A stretch of 64,000 nucleotides of DNA from positions 16,976,519 through 17,040,518 of the forward strand of contig NC_060236.1 in the NCBI RefSeq assembly GCF_021155775.2, in the 5' to 3' direction. The position numbers and the translations under genes were made by a program. Of the stretch, positions 1 through 12,270 are shown in pieces. How positions within the stretch are numbered: position 1 is the first letter of the stretch; the number at the start of each line of letters is the position of its first letter. This stretch comes from Neodiprion pinetum (Eukaryota > Arthropoda > Insecta > Hymenoptera > Diprionidae). Below the pieces are notes generated by a model that made no database searches, was not told the origin of the DNA, and was given only the letters and a program-made list of their open reading frames with translations.

Positions 1-321
1 GATTACGTGCTTGAGACCACGAAGTGCACAACTGAATGAATGAAGTTCAAGTTCGTTATTTATTTTCATGGAAAATTGTTATTTCACAATTTCACGTGTA
101 CATTTCGTAACTGATTGCAACAAGTAACGTGGATCACGTCAAACGGACGGGCTGCTAATTTGCACAGTCCGCATTCAATCAGGTAAACTAATTTCCACCG
201 TATTCTTTACTACAATAAAAATCAAATATATGCATAGTTGTGTAGCTTTTCATGTAAGATTTACGATCACGGTTCGATTCCCCCAAAATATGGTAATTAC
301 GATTATTTTTCTTGCCACACC
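1..321. other. Non-coding, nothing recognised
   Basis: AT-rich sequence without a usable reading frame. A GGTTCGATTCC string near 271-284 resembles a tRNA B box, but no A box or cloverleaf precedes it. Confidence 0.5.
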
Positions 322-325
322 TTAA

Positions 326-1018
326 GGGGTTACGTACAGTTGGATAGGTGAAAAAAAAATCGATTTTTCAAAAAGTTGCTCGTTCGAATGTACTATTTCT
401 TTGAGTGTCTGCCCTGAAAATTTCGTAAAGAAATTCGCAGTAATGACGAAGTTATAAGATTTTGTAACCGACCGGGTGAGCAGCGATAAGGGCATCAAAA
501 GAAGGAAAAATGAGGTTGACGCAGCAAAAAAAAAAAAAAAAAAGATCTAACGGAAATGTCGATGTCTCAGGAAGATCAGTCATTTAGCCCGGAAAATGAC
601 GATTTCATTTAAATTTGAAATAAACCGGTTATTTCATTGTCAGTGTAAACTGTACTCAAAACTTTAAACGCGTTTTTCTCCAAACAGTGTTTTCGAAATC
701 GGTACCAGAAATATATTCGCAACTACTGGACCGATCGGGATCTGGTTTTGCACAGTTATGTTTCAGAAAATAATCTCGTACTTGTCGAGCCGTTTTTTCG
801 ATACCTGGTGTAGTTTATTTTTTTCGCGTGAACACGTCCCAGAAAAATGACCAACTTTTTGACCGCTTGAAATTTTTCGATCAAATTTTCACACAACGTA
901 GAGAAAACGTCATACTTCAAAAAGTATGTTATGGTTTTTTATTAAAATTTAGTTATATACACGAAAAAAACTCTTCAACATAACCCTAGTTTTAGCCGTC
1001 CCAGGTGTATGTAACCCC
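326..1018. mobile_element. TTAA-flanked MITE (piggyBac-like)
   Basis: A 693-bp non-coding element lies between two TTAA tetranucleotides (322-325 and 1019-1022). Its ends are inverted copies: GGGGTTACGTAC on the left, and GGGGTTACATAC when the right end is read on the minus strand. TTAA target duplications are the hallmark of piggyBac-type insertion. The interior is full of short A/T runs and has no transposase reading frame, so the copy would need an enzyme supplied elsewhere. The superfamily is inferred from the target site only. Confidence 0.7.
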
Positions 1019-1593
1019 TTAAATAAAGGTTTAAATCAAGGAATTTAATTTTTTTTACATTGATACAGAAACCTTCTCAAAATCGTTGAAATAAGTAGTG
1101 CAAAAATGAATCATTTCACGCTCTTTTTTTACTAATTTTTCACTTCAGAAAGTACATTTGTGGTTACTGGGTGATAAAAATTTGATTTGATTTGAGGCAA
1201 AAAATAAAAAATGATACTCATATTGCAGTTTTTGTACAAATCCGTATTTGGTAAGACTTTCGAGATATTTACACAGCAGGTTTTAGCTCTACCAAATAAG
1301 AACTGAATTCTGTTCCAAAAAATGGTTTAAATTAGATATCGTTACCCGGCCCAAAACGTCTCAGATTACTAAAAAGTTTTTAAATAGACGGACCCACCCC
1401 GAAGTTTATTAAACAAAACTGTCGAGAGAAAAAATAATGTGGGAAGATCGTCTGTAGTAAAAGTTGCGGAGAGAACAAAGTGTTCAATGAATAGAAAAAA
1501 ACAGCATCTCTCATTCTATATTTTCATTCAAATTGACCGATTCATCCCCAATCGTTGGGACAACGGTACAAATAAATACAGAGACCAAGTTAA

Positions 1594-2320
1594 CCCTTTC
1601 AGTCACACATTTTTCAACTCAATATTATGGCCTGAATATTGTTACTCTGTGGTTTTTGAGGTCACTGACACGAATCTGAAGTCGGAATTTGATCATTTCT
1701 GAATCCAAGATGGCGGATGTAAAATCGAAAAAACATATCAAAATTGGATGATTATGGCGGAAACTTGTGACTCGGGGGTTTTTGGGGTCACTGATGACGA
1801 ATCTGAAGTGAGAATCTGGTCATTACTAAATCCAATATGGCAGACCCCAATATGGCGGATATAAAATCGAAAAAACATCAAAATTGGAATATTTATGGCC
1901 GAAATTTGTTACTCGGGGGTTTTCGGGGTCGCTGATCACGAATCTGAAGTGAGAATCTGGTCATTTCTGAACCCAAGATGGCGGATCTCAATATGGCGGA
2001 TGTATAATGGAAAAAATTATCAAAATAGAATGAATCTGACCGAATCTTGTAACTCGGGGGTTTTTGAGGTCGCTGATTACAAATCTGAAGTCACAATTTT
2101 CATATCCTTCTAAAAGAGTGGCTTAGTATTAATCCCAATTCGATTAATTGTGTATGTGCGTGAGTCTAATACAACGTGGGAAAAATGAGCATTTTCCATA
2201 TTTTAATAGTCATACGAAGTAACAAAGATCATTTGAAGTTACAAATAAACTATGATGAGGCTAACAAGACGTGGACATTTTTTAGGTGGAACGCTGTGCA
2301 TCCCACTGCGACTAAAAGGG
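1594..2320. mobile_element. TTAA-flanked MITE with internal tandem units
   Basis: A 727-bp element is flanked by TTAA at 1590-1593 and 2321-2324. The inverted ends read CCCTTTCAGTCACA (left) and CCCTTTTAGTCGCA (right, minus strand), which fits a piggyBac-like element. The interior holds about 3.5 tandem units of roughly 140 bp starting near 1615, 1752, 1890 and 2031. Each unit has a 'cgggggttttt', a 'cacgaatctgaagt' and usually one or two ATGGCGG strings. Short ORFs here (for example 1439-1702 and 1895-2113) follow the repeat and are not genes. A related element is at 30900-31773, and unit fragments are at 2921-3040 and 6170-6590. Confidence 0.75.
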
Positions 2321-2324
2321 TTAA

Positions 2325-2820
2325 GCGTAAATCGAGTCCGCGCGGAATGACCTATACATCATCGCATCCATTTCATAGTTCAAGAAAACTGCGTATTACG
2401 ATCGGTAATGTAAGGGAGGCACGATTAGCCGGGGTGTTTGATCCTCGCGGTTTATAGATCGATCGATCGACGCGGGGTGCATGGATATGTTTATGAATTT
2501 CCGTTGGTTTCCTGTATTGCATGCGAGCAGCGCTGCAGCGAAGAGTAAAGAGACGCCGTAAAACCAACCGAGCGCCATTAAATAGCTCTCCCGTCATTTG
2601 CATTTCCCGCTTATTCCTGCGATGTCTGTAATAGATCCGTGCGTGTGCTGCAGGCGGAGGGGTTTCGTATGTATATAACAACCCCCGCCTCGTTTCACCC
2701 TCTTTCAACTTTCGAAACTCCCTTTTCCGCTCCTTCACCCGGAAGTCGAGCCGCTTATCTTTTTTGCGACTCGCAATACAACAGACGCATATATGTGCAC
2801 TAGGGTAGTCCTTGAGAAAT
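2325..2820. other. CpG-rich patch, no gene recognised
   Basis: A GC-richer stretch between AT-rich flanks. It contains a (GATC)n run near 2457-2468, an ATTTGCAT octamer near 2596, and pyrimidine-rich sequence from 2690. Several frames are open because stop codons are rare in GC-rich DNA, and none resembles a known protein. It could be regulatory. Confidence 0.35.
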
Positions 2821-2920
2821 GTCATTATGGAATTTCGATTGGCTCACCCAGAAAATATTTTCCTAATTTTTTCAAATTTTTATCCCAACTTTAACTTTAA
2901 CTTTAATGGGATTTCCCCAT

Positions 2921-3040
2921 TTAACCCTTTCGTGGACAATTTAAATCTAACGAACTGATTTCGATAAAATTTTGTACACGGGGGTTCCTTGGGTTGCGAT
3001 TCAGCATCACGGATCCAATACGGTGGATCTATCACGTTCC
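2921..3040 (+). repeat. Fragment of the TTAA/ATGGCGG element family
   Basis: It starts with TTAACCCTTTCGT, like the left ends at 1590 and 30896, and continues with a diverged unit ('cgggggttcc', 'cagcatcacggatccaatacggtgg'). No right end was found. Confidence 0.5.
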
Positions 3041-3278
3041 GTATAAAAAAGATAATATGTATTATTTTTTCTTGATTCAAATATATTTCGTATTATTTTG
3101 CGGTTAGTTGAAAACAGAATGTAAATGGGATAATCTCAATTCAATGGGCGTCATTTTACGACATTTTAACAATTTGCTTGAAAAGAAGGAAAAGAAGAGA
3201 AAAAAAAAACATTGTCAAAGCAGGGTCAGATACTTTTAAGTAATTTGGTCAGGATGATGAAAATATGATGTACATATC

Positions 3279-3412
3279 AACCCCTTGTAGCCCAACATCA
3301 TAAATTTCAAAATAAATAGCATTTAAGGACTTGTCATTAATACCTTCCGTATGGACTTTGTAGGATCTTATTTAGTTTGTTAGAGAAATGTCACAAGGGG
3401 CTACAAGGGGTT
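3279..3412. mobile_element. Short MITE with 15-bp terminal inverted repeats
   Basis: AACCCCTTGTAGCCC at 3279-3293 is repeated exactly in inverse orientation at 3398-3412, enclosing about 100 bp of non-coding DNA. The right end is followed by AA, making TTAA, while the left reads TCAA. A TTAA target site with one mutated copy is possible but not shown. Confidence 0.6.
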
Positions 3413-5479
3413 AAGCAGAGAAACTAAAAATATTGAGGTAAAACTTTTTCCTCCAATCGATTACAAAAAAAATTTCGAAAATACAGCAGGTTTAAAAGTA
3501 CGACAATATTACGTCACTGACACCATCGTTACGAAATCAGTGAAATTCGATTGGCTATAACACCCAAAATAATTCTGTTCAAAGTAAGTAAACAAAAAAA
3601 TGCATAAGGTATACGACCCAGCCGTTACGTATTGCTCTGCGTCAAACACACGTAGGAATGATTTTTTATTTTTTTGTCTAAATGCAAAGACCCAATTTCC
3701 ATCCCTTGTAGCGGACGATCGGATGATCCTTCGATTGTTACGCGGCCGTACATAATTGTAAGAGTGTCAGGGCGCAGGCCCTCGCCATCCTTCGAGGTTC
3801 CCATGCGTGTCTGCAGGAGTCTGCGCGTAGCAGGATAACGATTCTCGGCCATATTGGACGCGTTGCGCCGGCGTCGCGTCGGCGTCGCGAGTCGTTTGTT
3901 TCGTCACAGCGACGGACTGCGGCTTATCGGGAAACTGCAACGAATCGTTGGTTCATATCTGGACGGTTAGATGGAGGCGCTCGTCCCTTCGTTCCTGTTC
4001 CTGTCGGGAGTAACGGAGACACTGGAGTCCGTTTTTCTTCCCCGTATCATCTCCTACCCTTTTTTGCGTGTATATTCGTATTTTTTTTTTTTTTTGGTCT
4101 CCAAGAAGCAAAAAAAATTTCATCCCGTCCTTCCTAGCCGCGCAAATTGTTAACCCGTACGAGTTTCCGGGGCATCGTTTCGGAATTTCAATTATTTTTA
4201 CCATCGAATACGTAAAGCTTTCAAAGCGCAACTGACAATGAGCCTTATTTAATTATTATCAAATCGCTGGTAGGCTTTATAGCGCTTCGTTCCTGATTTT
4301 AATCAATTATTATACTCACCTCTGATAATCGTACAAACACTCGTTGCGATAATCCAGCCTATAGGCTACAGAATCATTTCATGTTACACGAATCGATGGT
4401 TGTTAAATATTAAAACGAGGGTTGAAAATCAGAAAGTTAACGTCAGGTCTGAAAGGTTGATACAAAATAGATATCACTTCATTTTTTTTTTTTACTTAGT
4501 TCGAAATATCGACAGAATTTTTGAACATCGATATGCTTAAATGGGTATAGAATCAAATTTGTTACGAGAGGCACGGAATTTATGCGTGTAAACAATCAAC
4601 GATCATAATGACAACAACGTAGATTTATATTTCGTCGACTCCTTTGCTGTCAGGAAAAAAGCACAAAAGGTTGGGCAAAATAATCTATGAAATTGTTCAA
4701 CCTAAAGTTTAAGTTAGCGAAGTAATCGTGGATCAGTATGACCTTGAAAAAATAATTCTGCCTCGAAAGAAAATCTGTCATTGTGATAAAATACAAAAAA
4801 TTTGATGGCCGTTGATATCGAAAATATCATACATACATTGCGGAACGCCAAAGAGACGTGAAATAAAATGTGAATGATTTTGAAAACATGATTCACTAAT
4901 AGTGAATTAAGTCGTTCAGTGATATCTGGTGACATTTTTTGTACTAACGGTAACCTATCTGGTTCAATGTTGTTCACAAAAAATAATAATCAACAGACGT
5001 TTTTAAATTGATTGAAATCTGTCGATGATTTGATTGTGTTACAATTTGCTAACTTTTTTCGGAATTCACGATATCATAGATTATACGAACCGTCAAACTG
5101 ATTTAAAATGCGTGTTTCTTTGACCACGCGGAAGATTTTCCCATCCGCAAAAATTCCGCTCCGATAGTGTCAACGGGCAAAGAAAATTTCAAGTTCTTAT
5201 TTGCAAATGTTATTTCTTCGATTCGAAATTCATCCGCAGGTCGATTTCAGATTCCATAATTGGAGTCGACGTGTTTCGAAAAAATAAAAAAAAACAAAAA
5301 AATATGTGAAGAAAAAAATGTCAGCCTTGGCAAAAAGTCTTTCCAAACCACGACCACGGTCCTCGAGAAAAACGAATCCGCAGCCCTGTTCGCGATTTTG
5401 CACCCCCTTAATGGGGATGATAATTTTGTTTCCCGAGTTGATTTCATTGAGGTGAAAAAAAGAAGCGTGGGCGGCGAGT
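3413..5479. other. Non-coding stretch with a CpG patch at 3700-3960
   Basis: Mostly AT-rich DNA without a credible reading frame. At 3700-3960 there is a CpG-rich patch with repeated GCGTCG/CGTCG strings (about 3865-3893), possibly regulatory. A T run follows at 4081-4095. Confidence 0.35.
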
Positions 5480-5507
5480 GAAGAAGAAGAAGAAGAAGAA
5501 GAAGAAG
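5480..5507 (+). repeat. (GAA)n microsatellite
   Basis: About nine perfect GAA triplets within a locally GC-richer patch (5460-5720). The patch also holds two TTACGTAA-like strings near 5534 and 5569, which resemble bZIP sites. Confidence 0.9.
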
Positions 5508-6169
5508 CTCGTTGCCGGTGGGGCAGGTCAGTTACGTAATTACCTTCCCTCACGGAAGTCGCGCCGTTTACGTAACGTATTATATACATACCGGGGTAAA
5601 ACGGCGCGGGCGTCTCAAGGCCGACGGCATCCCCCGCAATTAAGACCTTCGACAATTAGATCGATAAATACAAGGGGAGCAACCACCGGCTCCCGGACTC
5701 AATTACATATTTAACGACTCGCGTTCTTTAGAAATGCACGATTTTCTTAAAGAGGACCTCGTGTCGCTACGTTACGGGGATGAATTTCATTTTTCATATT
5801 TAAATAAAAGATCCGGTGCCGTTGCGATAACGTTTTGAACACTGTTCGAACTACCGGAAAGTTTGGTGTGAAAAACTGCATAGGTTTTTTTTTTTATGCT
5901 GTTTCTCACAGATTTTTACTCACTGAAACCGAGAAAAATAATTAATCGAAAAAATGACATCACGTCAGGTTTTTTCTTGAACTCGTGGGGCTTGTTGTTT
6001 CATTTGGAGCGAAGCTGACGTTTAACTCGATATCTGGTATCCTGTTCTTGTTTTCAAATCTCCGATGAAAAAAGTATTTTTTTACTTTCATTTTACATGT
6101 ATCAAGGTTTCCAAAGAAGATGGGACGTCGATATGCTAGCCGACTGCTGTTGGATTGATGGGTTGGAAA

Positions 6170-6590
6170 GAAAATTGGTACCGTAAGGTCTTTTGGGTCG
6201 TTAATCATGAATCTAAGGTCAGATTTGCAAAAATTAACTGTGGTTTACTCAATGTGCTTGAGAAGAACTAAAGACATTTGGATTTCTATGGAAATTGCTG
6301 TGATCGAAGGTTTGTTAGGTGACTGATCACGAGTCTGAGGTAAAATTTGCGAAATACGAAATGGCGAATCCAATACGGTGGAAAATAAATCTAAAAATTT
6401 TCCCATTTTAGTAGAACTTAGGAGACGGAAGTTTTTTGGGTCACCGATAACGAATCCAAGGTCAGACTTCCAAAATTTGTAACGGTGGATCTATTAGAAT
6501 GGTTGATATGAAAAGAAATCGTCATATTTTTAGATAACTTGGTACCTGAGGACTTTTAAGTCGTTGATCACGAATCTGAATCTGTAGTGC
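6170..6590 (+). repeat. Diverged tandem units of the ATGGCGG family
   Basis: Four decayed units contain 'gggtcgttaatcatgaatcta', 'gactgatcacgagtctgagg', 'gggtcaccgataacgaatcc' and 'gtcgttgatcacgaatctga', near 6190, 6320, 6439 and 6561. They match the units at 1594-2320. The TTAA termini were not found, so this is an old or internal fragment. Confidence 0.6.
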
Positions 6591-7277
6591 AACATTTTTT
6601 TTATACATTTATATACATACATGTATCTGATTTTTGTTTCTTTATATATGAATTCTCTAAACATTAATCACACGGGAAAAATGAACGACTGTATAGAATT
6701 TATTTATGTGACCCTTTCGAGCTTCAAATCATTTTTACAGCATAACATTGTGTGGGAATTCATCCGGTCATTCCTTCAATCATTCGCTCATATGGAAATA
6801 TCAATCATCAGTTCAAAAAAAAAAAAAATGCGTCTACACTTAAAATTGTACGTGCAAATCGTTTCTATTCAAGTTTAATCGCATATATCAATATATCTCG
6901 TCTTTCGTCACTCTGACTCGTCTCTGCTGTTTTTCATTTACATAAACAAATCTCCCGCTCCTTTCATTACATCTAAGTTGAAATTCGTTTTGCTGGTTGC
7001 AACTTATCCGGATAAATCTTGCGATGCTCTTCGGTTTGCGATCTTCAATGGCTATAGATCACTCGACAATGTTCGTGACGTATTTTATGTTTTCGAAGAG
7101 TACTGAGATTCGTTTCAATCTATCACTTCACATTTTATTTGCCGATTGTTCTCATACTTTTTCAAACGCACTTTACGTTATAAAATTGTTATAGTTCTTA
7201 TTTGCTTTGAAAATTCGACAAGACTTTGTACCGAGGAACGATTCACTATGTAATGTTTCTCAGAGGTGTTAGCAGAG

Positions 7278-7280
<3 letters not shown>

Positions 7281-7364
<84 letters not shown>
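7281..7364 (+). repeat. (GA)42 microsatellite
   Basis: A perfect GA run of about 84 bp. The open frame across it (alternating Arg-Glu) is an artefact of the repeat. Confidence 0.97.
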
Positions 7365-7367
<3 letters not shown>

Positions 7368-7499
7368 TACGAGTCCAATTCCTTTCAGTCGTTGTTCTGA
7401 CTCTAGGCGGGAATCCATAAATCGTTACAGCAGTTCGAAATTCGAATTGGATATTATTCTTCTTTTTTTTTTTTTTTTTCCGTGAACTCGGAACCCGAA

Positions 7500-7975
7500 A
7501 CGTGAATGCGGAAAATTCGAAAAATGGCTCACGGCCAGCCTACAGCCGGTTGTTCTTTATCTTTCTTCTTCTTTGAGCCAATGTCGAAGTGATACGAATT
7601 TTCTACGACGCTGATGTAGCACCGGAAAGGAGCGAGACGAGGCGAAGCGTGGGGAAAAAAAAAAGTGGTAACGGCATGGCGGCCATTGACGTGCCAGAAT
7701 TTGGAATAAATTGGATTTGTTTACGGGGGTGGTTTCGCGGCGGCGTTGCTCGTCTGCAAGGCAGTTTCCTCTCTCCTATCGTTCGCCACCCCCCACCCCC
7801 CGCAGCAAGCACGCCTCTTTCGTGTCACGTCCCCACATTTTATTGTGTGTATTTTATTCCTCGTCGTTTGTTTCCCGTGCCAACTCTTTCCACGCTTTCT
7901 ATACGGCCATTTTCTTCCTATTTCTCTCTCTCTCTCTTTCTTTATTGTCGATCCTTCGCTTAAAGGAGTCTGTGG
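7500..7975. other. GC-richer patch, no gene recognised
   Basis: It contains C-rich and CT-rich strings (about 7785-7805 and 7920-7942). Three frames are open over 70-120 codons, but the products are low-complexity and unlike any family I know. Confidence 0.3.
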
Positions 7976-7984
7976 GTTGAAAAT

Positions 7985-8050
7985 CGATGCCTTTTGGCAA
8001 TTTCTTTATAACGTAGTACGCAAATTGAGTATTCATCAAATTCATGCTCA
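7985..8050 (+). repeat. Copy C of a recurring ~70-bp sequence
   Basis: It begins 'cgatgccttttggcaattt' and contains 'ttgagtattcatca'. Related copies are at 45996-46064 and 63635-63702. All three sit just downstream of a CpG-rich patch. Confidence 0.5.
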
Positions 8051-8339
8051 CTCATAAGATGTGAGGATTCGTTGAAAAAAAAAAAAAACAAATTGATTAT
8101 TTCGGAATTGTAATAAAAAAAATTTGAAATCATTTACAAATTGTTGAAAATGTATCTGATTCGTTGAATTTTATACTATTTATTCACACGACTATTCTCT
8201 ACAAATTCACCAAAACTGTTCTATTCGTCATTTTGACAGGGTTCATTGAGTATTCAATTTTATAAAATTCTACCGATGCTGAATCTGATCAACAAATGGC
8301 AGTATTGAATCGACTACTGAAGTAAAGTAAATTTGTATC

Positions 8340-8440
8340 TCAATGACTCCGTAAAAAATAGTTTTCTGAACAAAATTAGCCGTCGTAGAATAAAATGGAA
8401 CGTATCTCCTGGATTTTTAATAAATTTCAAAACGATTTAA
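8340..8440 (+). repeat. Dispersed repeat, copy 1
   Basis: 'attagccgtcgtagaataaa' followed by 'ctcctggatttttaataaat' matches 'ataagccatcctgaaataca' and 'ctattggatttttaactatt' at 12780-12900. It is an uncharacterised dispersed repeat in the same orientation. Confidence 0.4.
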
Positions 8441-8982
8441 AATAAAGCAAGCATTGCTTCGGTATTTTATATTTTCCTACTTTCAAAAAGGTTATCGTAG
8501 CTCACTAATCCAATAATTTCATGAATACTCAGTGTTCAACACTTTCATTAAAAAAGTGTTAAAAAAACTTTATTGTTAATCTTCAACCCGCCAACCAAAC
8601 TCCTTTATAAATGTAAAACGACGCACGGTGCAAAAAAAAAAGGAATATAAAATTAATTATGCATCCCCGCGCAGTGAAACAAAGCCACTATGCTACTTTG
8701 CTATTACATGTATATATATTATATATACACACGTTATATGTAAAAAGAGCGTTAATTTATGCTCAATTAATAAAACCACGATAACGCTGGTGGTTTTCCC
8801 CGTTATTTCTCAGTCTGCTTCGATGCTAATTACGTTTAATGGCGCGGTTTCCTGTCGCTTAGGTCTTTTCCTTTATTGATAAAATTATTCATATACCTAG
8901 TTCAAGACTTCGCATCGCGTGGTTAAAATTTTTTTGCTGATTTTCAGGGCACAGATATCTAGGTTGTTGATGAATGTTCCCA

Positions 8983-9070
8983 CGCAGTCCTCAACTGTTT
9001 AAATTTTTCATAAAAATGAAAAAACCTATGCACAGTTCTGGGTAAAAAATGAGAATCAAGTCTGTAGCTG
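8983..9070 (-). mobile_element. Decayed CACTG-family MITE fragment
   Basis: The string from 'gcagtcctcaactgtttaaa' to 'aatcaagtctgtagctgtaa' matches the right half of the CACTG element read on the minus strand (compare 9824-10249). The terminus itself is eroded. Confidence 0.5.
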
Positions 9071-9419
9071 TAACGACGACATCGAGTATGTTTTACGGTT
9101 ATTTTTGGTCGCGTTGATATTTGACGTCGGTGCAAGAATGAAACTAATATCAAGGCATATTCGATCGTAAAAAATTTACCTAACCGAAGAGGCAGATTCA
9201 ATTTTGCAATAACTAGAAGATGTAATACCGTAATAATACCGAAAATGCGATGCGGTAAATAAATCGCCTTCACCTTATTTTCTTGTGATTCCAATCATGT
9301 CCAAACTGTGATTTCAACGATGCCAATTTCTCTGGAATTTTCCATCAACCGTAAGAGAACTTGCATAATTTTTTTTTTTTTTTCTCAATGCGCACAGAAG
9401 GCAACGTATTTTCTCACAA

Positions 9420-9740
9420 TTACTTATTCAGAGGTGAGTCGATGCCCGGTTGGGAAGATTTCTGCGGCAGCCTGCAGCTTCCTTCTTCGCGGAGAGTGCA
9501 TTTGTGACATTTAAGCGTATGCACCGATGCATTGAAGCCGCGGCGGCGGCTAGGCACGAAGCGTCATTTAAATATCTCAAATGATTCAAATGCGAAAACG
9601 AGTTCTCAGGACCAGGACAGGTAGCCGGCAAGGAAAGTTGACGGGCGCTCGGCCGATTGTACTCGATTTTTAGAGGCGTATATAACGGGGGTCTTCGGGT
9701 AGCCGGCCTTTTTCCAAATTTACATACCGCGCATGCGGTT
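9420..9740. other. CpG-rich patch with an NRF1-like site
   Basis: A GC-richer stretch with GCGGCGGCGGC near 9540 and GCGCATGCGG near 9731, close to the NRF1/Ewg palindrome. No adjoining first exon is recognisable, so a promoter role is only possible. Confidence 0.3.
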
Positions 9741-9823
9741 CGTATTCAAGGGTGTTTTTTTTTTTCTCCCGCTTTTTGCTCACGGCGAGTTAAGCGCGAT
9801 GAGAAAAATCTCGTTGAACGCTG

Positions 9824-10249
9824 CACCGAGAGACATTTTTACTTCCAGTTACCGCTCAGTTCTCAACTATTTTCATTTTTTACCACGATCGAAAAATGTA
9901 GTTCTAGGTACAAAATGAAAATTAGTTTTCTAGCTCTTACCGGAAAGTCTAGTATCCGTTACTGTTCTTTCTCATTACGATCACTGTTGCTATATTTTCT
10001 TGTAACTGTTGCGAAAATTCAATGCTTGTGCAACAATAAATTTATGTTAAAGCTTATTTAACTAAAGAGTATAGTAAACCGAACAAACTGATTTTGCGTT
10101 GCAATCGCCAAAAAAGGATCGACGATACCGCAAAATGGTTATGCCTACCTCGTTTTTCGTCATTTCAACAATATTTAAGCAGTTTTTTTAACGATACCTG
10201 TTTTGCTGAATTTTTCTAGTGACTATGACAAATGAAATTTTTCTCAGTG
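9824..10249 (-). mobile_element. CACTG-family MITE, near full length
   Basis: About 426 bp, starting CACCGAGAGACA and ending TTTCTCAGTG, with TG on both sides as a likely 2-bp target duplication. It matches the element at 23682-24099 in reverse orientation along its length, including the internal strings 'attgcgttgcaat'-like and 'tctcattacgatcactgttg'. Such ends and short duplications suggest a CACTA/EnSpm-type element. It encodes no protein, and the frames across it are incidental. Confidence 0.7.
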
Positions 10250-10725
10250 TGACCAACCCGACAGTTCTGGCACTTCTGGTTTTTTTATGCAAAAGTATTC
10301 CTAGGGGGTCTGAGTGATAAATTTTTTTTTTCAAAATCGGATAGCGACTTATTCTAATTTGCGCGCGAAATTTTGTCTCTTCAAGTCATCTGGGATCGAT
10401 TTTTTTCTCGAGCTGTTCAGTCACGAAAAAAAGTCTCACGTGTACAATCGTTAAAGTCCACCTACAAATGATAAATTTACGATTCAGCAGTGGAAGTAAA
10501 TTATTGATATCTGTAATCTAACCAGGCGATTTGTGAGAAATTCATTCACGACTAGAAAATGAGCTGTCGTTGAACTTTCCACGTTTTTTTTATCGGAAAA
10601 AAAGTTGAGGGATTGCAAGGAAAATTATTAGAATTGCTCCTAGATTGAAAAGATGAGTTTTCACTAGATCCTGACGTTTTAGGGGGCAGAAAATCACTGA
10701 CGACCATTTTTGGAAAAACGTCCAG

Positions 10726-10744
10726 GTGTGTGTGTGTGTGTGTG
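10726..10744 (+). repeat. (GT)n microsatellite
   Basis: Nine to ten GT units. Confidence 0.9.
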
Positions 10745-10759
10745 ATCAGCCTTTGTTCG

Positions 10760-11180
10760 ACGATATGTCAAGAACGAATCAATGAATTTATATGATTTCA
10801 GCCTCAATCACCGGGGGGTTTTGCTAGAATGGATCAGATTATAGATTATACAAGTGGCCCGAAAGTTTCCGAGTTATTTAAGTCACAAAATTGAAAGAGA
10901 AATAAAAATTATGTTATCCCAAAAATTGATCAACGGATCTTGATCTTGGTCCAAATCGACACTTCTCTCGTGAGCTCGGAAGCGATTAAATTTTGGATTT
11001 GATCGGTTTGGTAGTTTCTGAGTTATGACAATAAGAACAGCAAAAAACAAACGAAAATGACGACATCACGAGAATGGATTAACGGATTTTTAAATTTTTT
11101 GCTTTAACCGACGCGGCTTCTCTTAGTTGTGAGACGATTAGTTCCGACAGCTTGCAAGTTATTTAAATAACGAAGTGATA
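10760..11180 (+). repeat. Degenerate ~140-150 bp tandem array
   Basis: Three diverged units each contain an 'aatggatt/aacggat' region and end with a '(gag/aag)ttat' string, near 10870, 11021 and 11157. The third unit is followed by a long A run. Nothing is coding; it looks like an old satellite or the interior of a non-autonomous element. Confidence 0.4.
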
Positions 11181-11289
11181 GGAAAAAAAAAAAAAAATAG
11201 AAACCTTCATCCGACAATATTTTACCAACTCAAAACACATCAACGTCAGGCAAACGACCCAATTCTTAAGAAATTTTTTTCACCCGACT

Positions 11290-12270
11290 GTACGTCCCAG
11301 GATGCATCCTTACGGGCACCGTGAGTCGCGTTGCGGGGCATTTAACGCCGATTTGCATGCCTCGCCGGTATTAATTTCTCCGTTGAAATCGACGGTGGTT
11401 GATTCAGGAAAAGTGACGGGGGGTCGCTTCCGCGGCTTCGAGTGCTTCCCCGAGTCCGGGTGCAGAAATCACCCGTCTATGCAGATGAGCGTGAGAAGCC
11501 CGAGTCTACGGGTCGGGTCACCGTTCCGAGAGAAAAATGGCCGAGCTATGAACCGGAAGCATTCGCACACGTGACCCAGGCACACGGCTCACTTGCCCCT
11601 TTCAGAGTCTTACTGAGAACCTAACAATCTTCGTACAGCTTATTAATTCTCTTGTAGATTCACGAGTTCATGCCATTTTTCTGTAAGATGGTTCGGTATT
11701 TCTTTCGAACTGGAAAATAAATCGTGTCTTTAAAGAAATGATCAGGGAGTGGCTTTTATCGATGGTCCAATTCTATGACTTTGAATAGTGAATCTGATAT
11801 AGGTAGAATGGTTAGCTTGTAAGAAAATTAGCTGGAAGTAACGGCAAACGAAAGAAGGGAGGGTCAAGAAACCAGGAATAGAAATTTTTTTGCTATAACG
11901 AACATCGTTGACATGTTATGGATTATTTTTCGACGAGGAAGCTGAAGAGAATGGCGAGATCGAGAGAATTAGAGAGGTGAGCAGAGATGAATACGGGTTT
12001 AGGAAGTGAAAAAATAACTTGCTAAGTGGATACGGTCATAGAAATCACGCGGAAAGAAAAAAGGAAACCTATCCGTTTATGAGCGTGATGAAGATGAATT
12101 GACGTACGAAAGATGAGAAATCTTCTCATCAACGAACACGGTGAAAGGGCCTGAAGGATTTGACCATACTACGTTTTATTATTGAGATAATTATCAAGAA
12201 GACTGGCTAAGAACATGATAAAGAACAGGAAAATAAATCGGGGAATTGCGATGAGAATTAAATAATTACA
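11290..12270. other. Non-coding, CpG patch at 11290-11600
   Basis: The first 300 bp are CpG-rich with overlapping chance frames. The rest is A-rich, purine-biased sequence without a recognisable gene. Confidence 0.3.

Noticed and set aside
271..284. tRNA B-box-like GGTTCGATTCC
   Set aside because: No A box, anticodon arm or acceptor stem upstream.
7226..7420. Arg-Glu repeat protein
   Set aside because: Translation of the (GA)n microsatellite.
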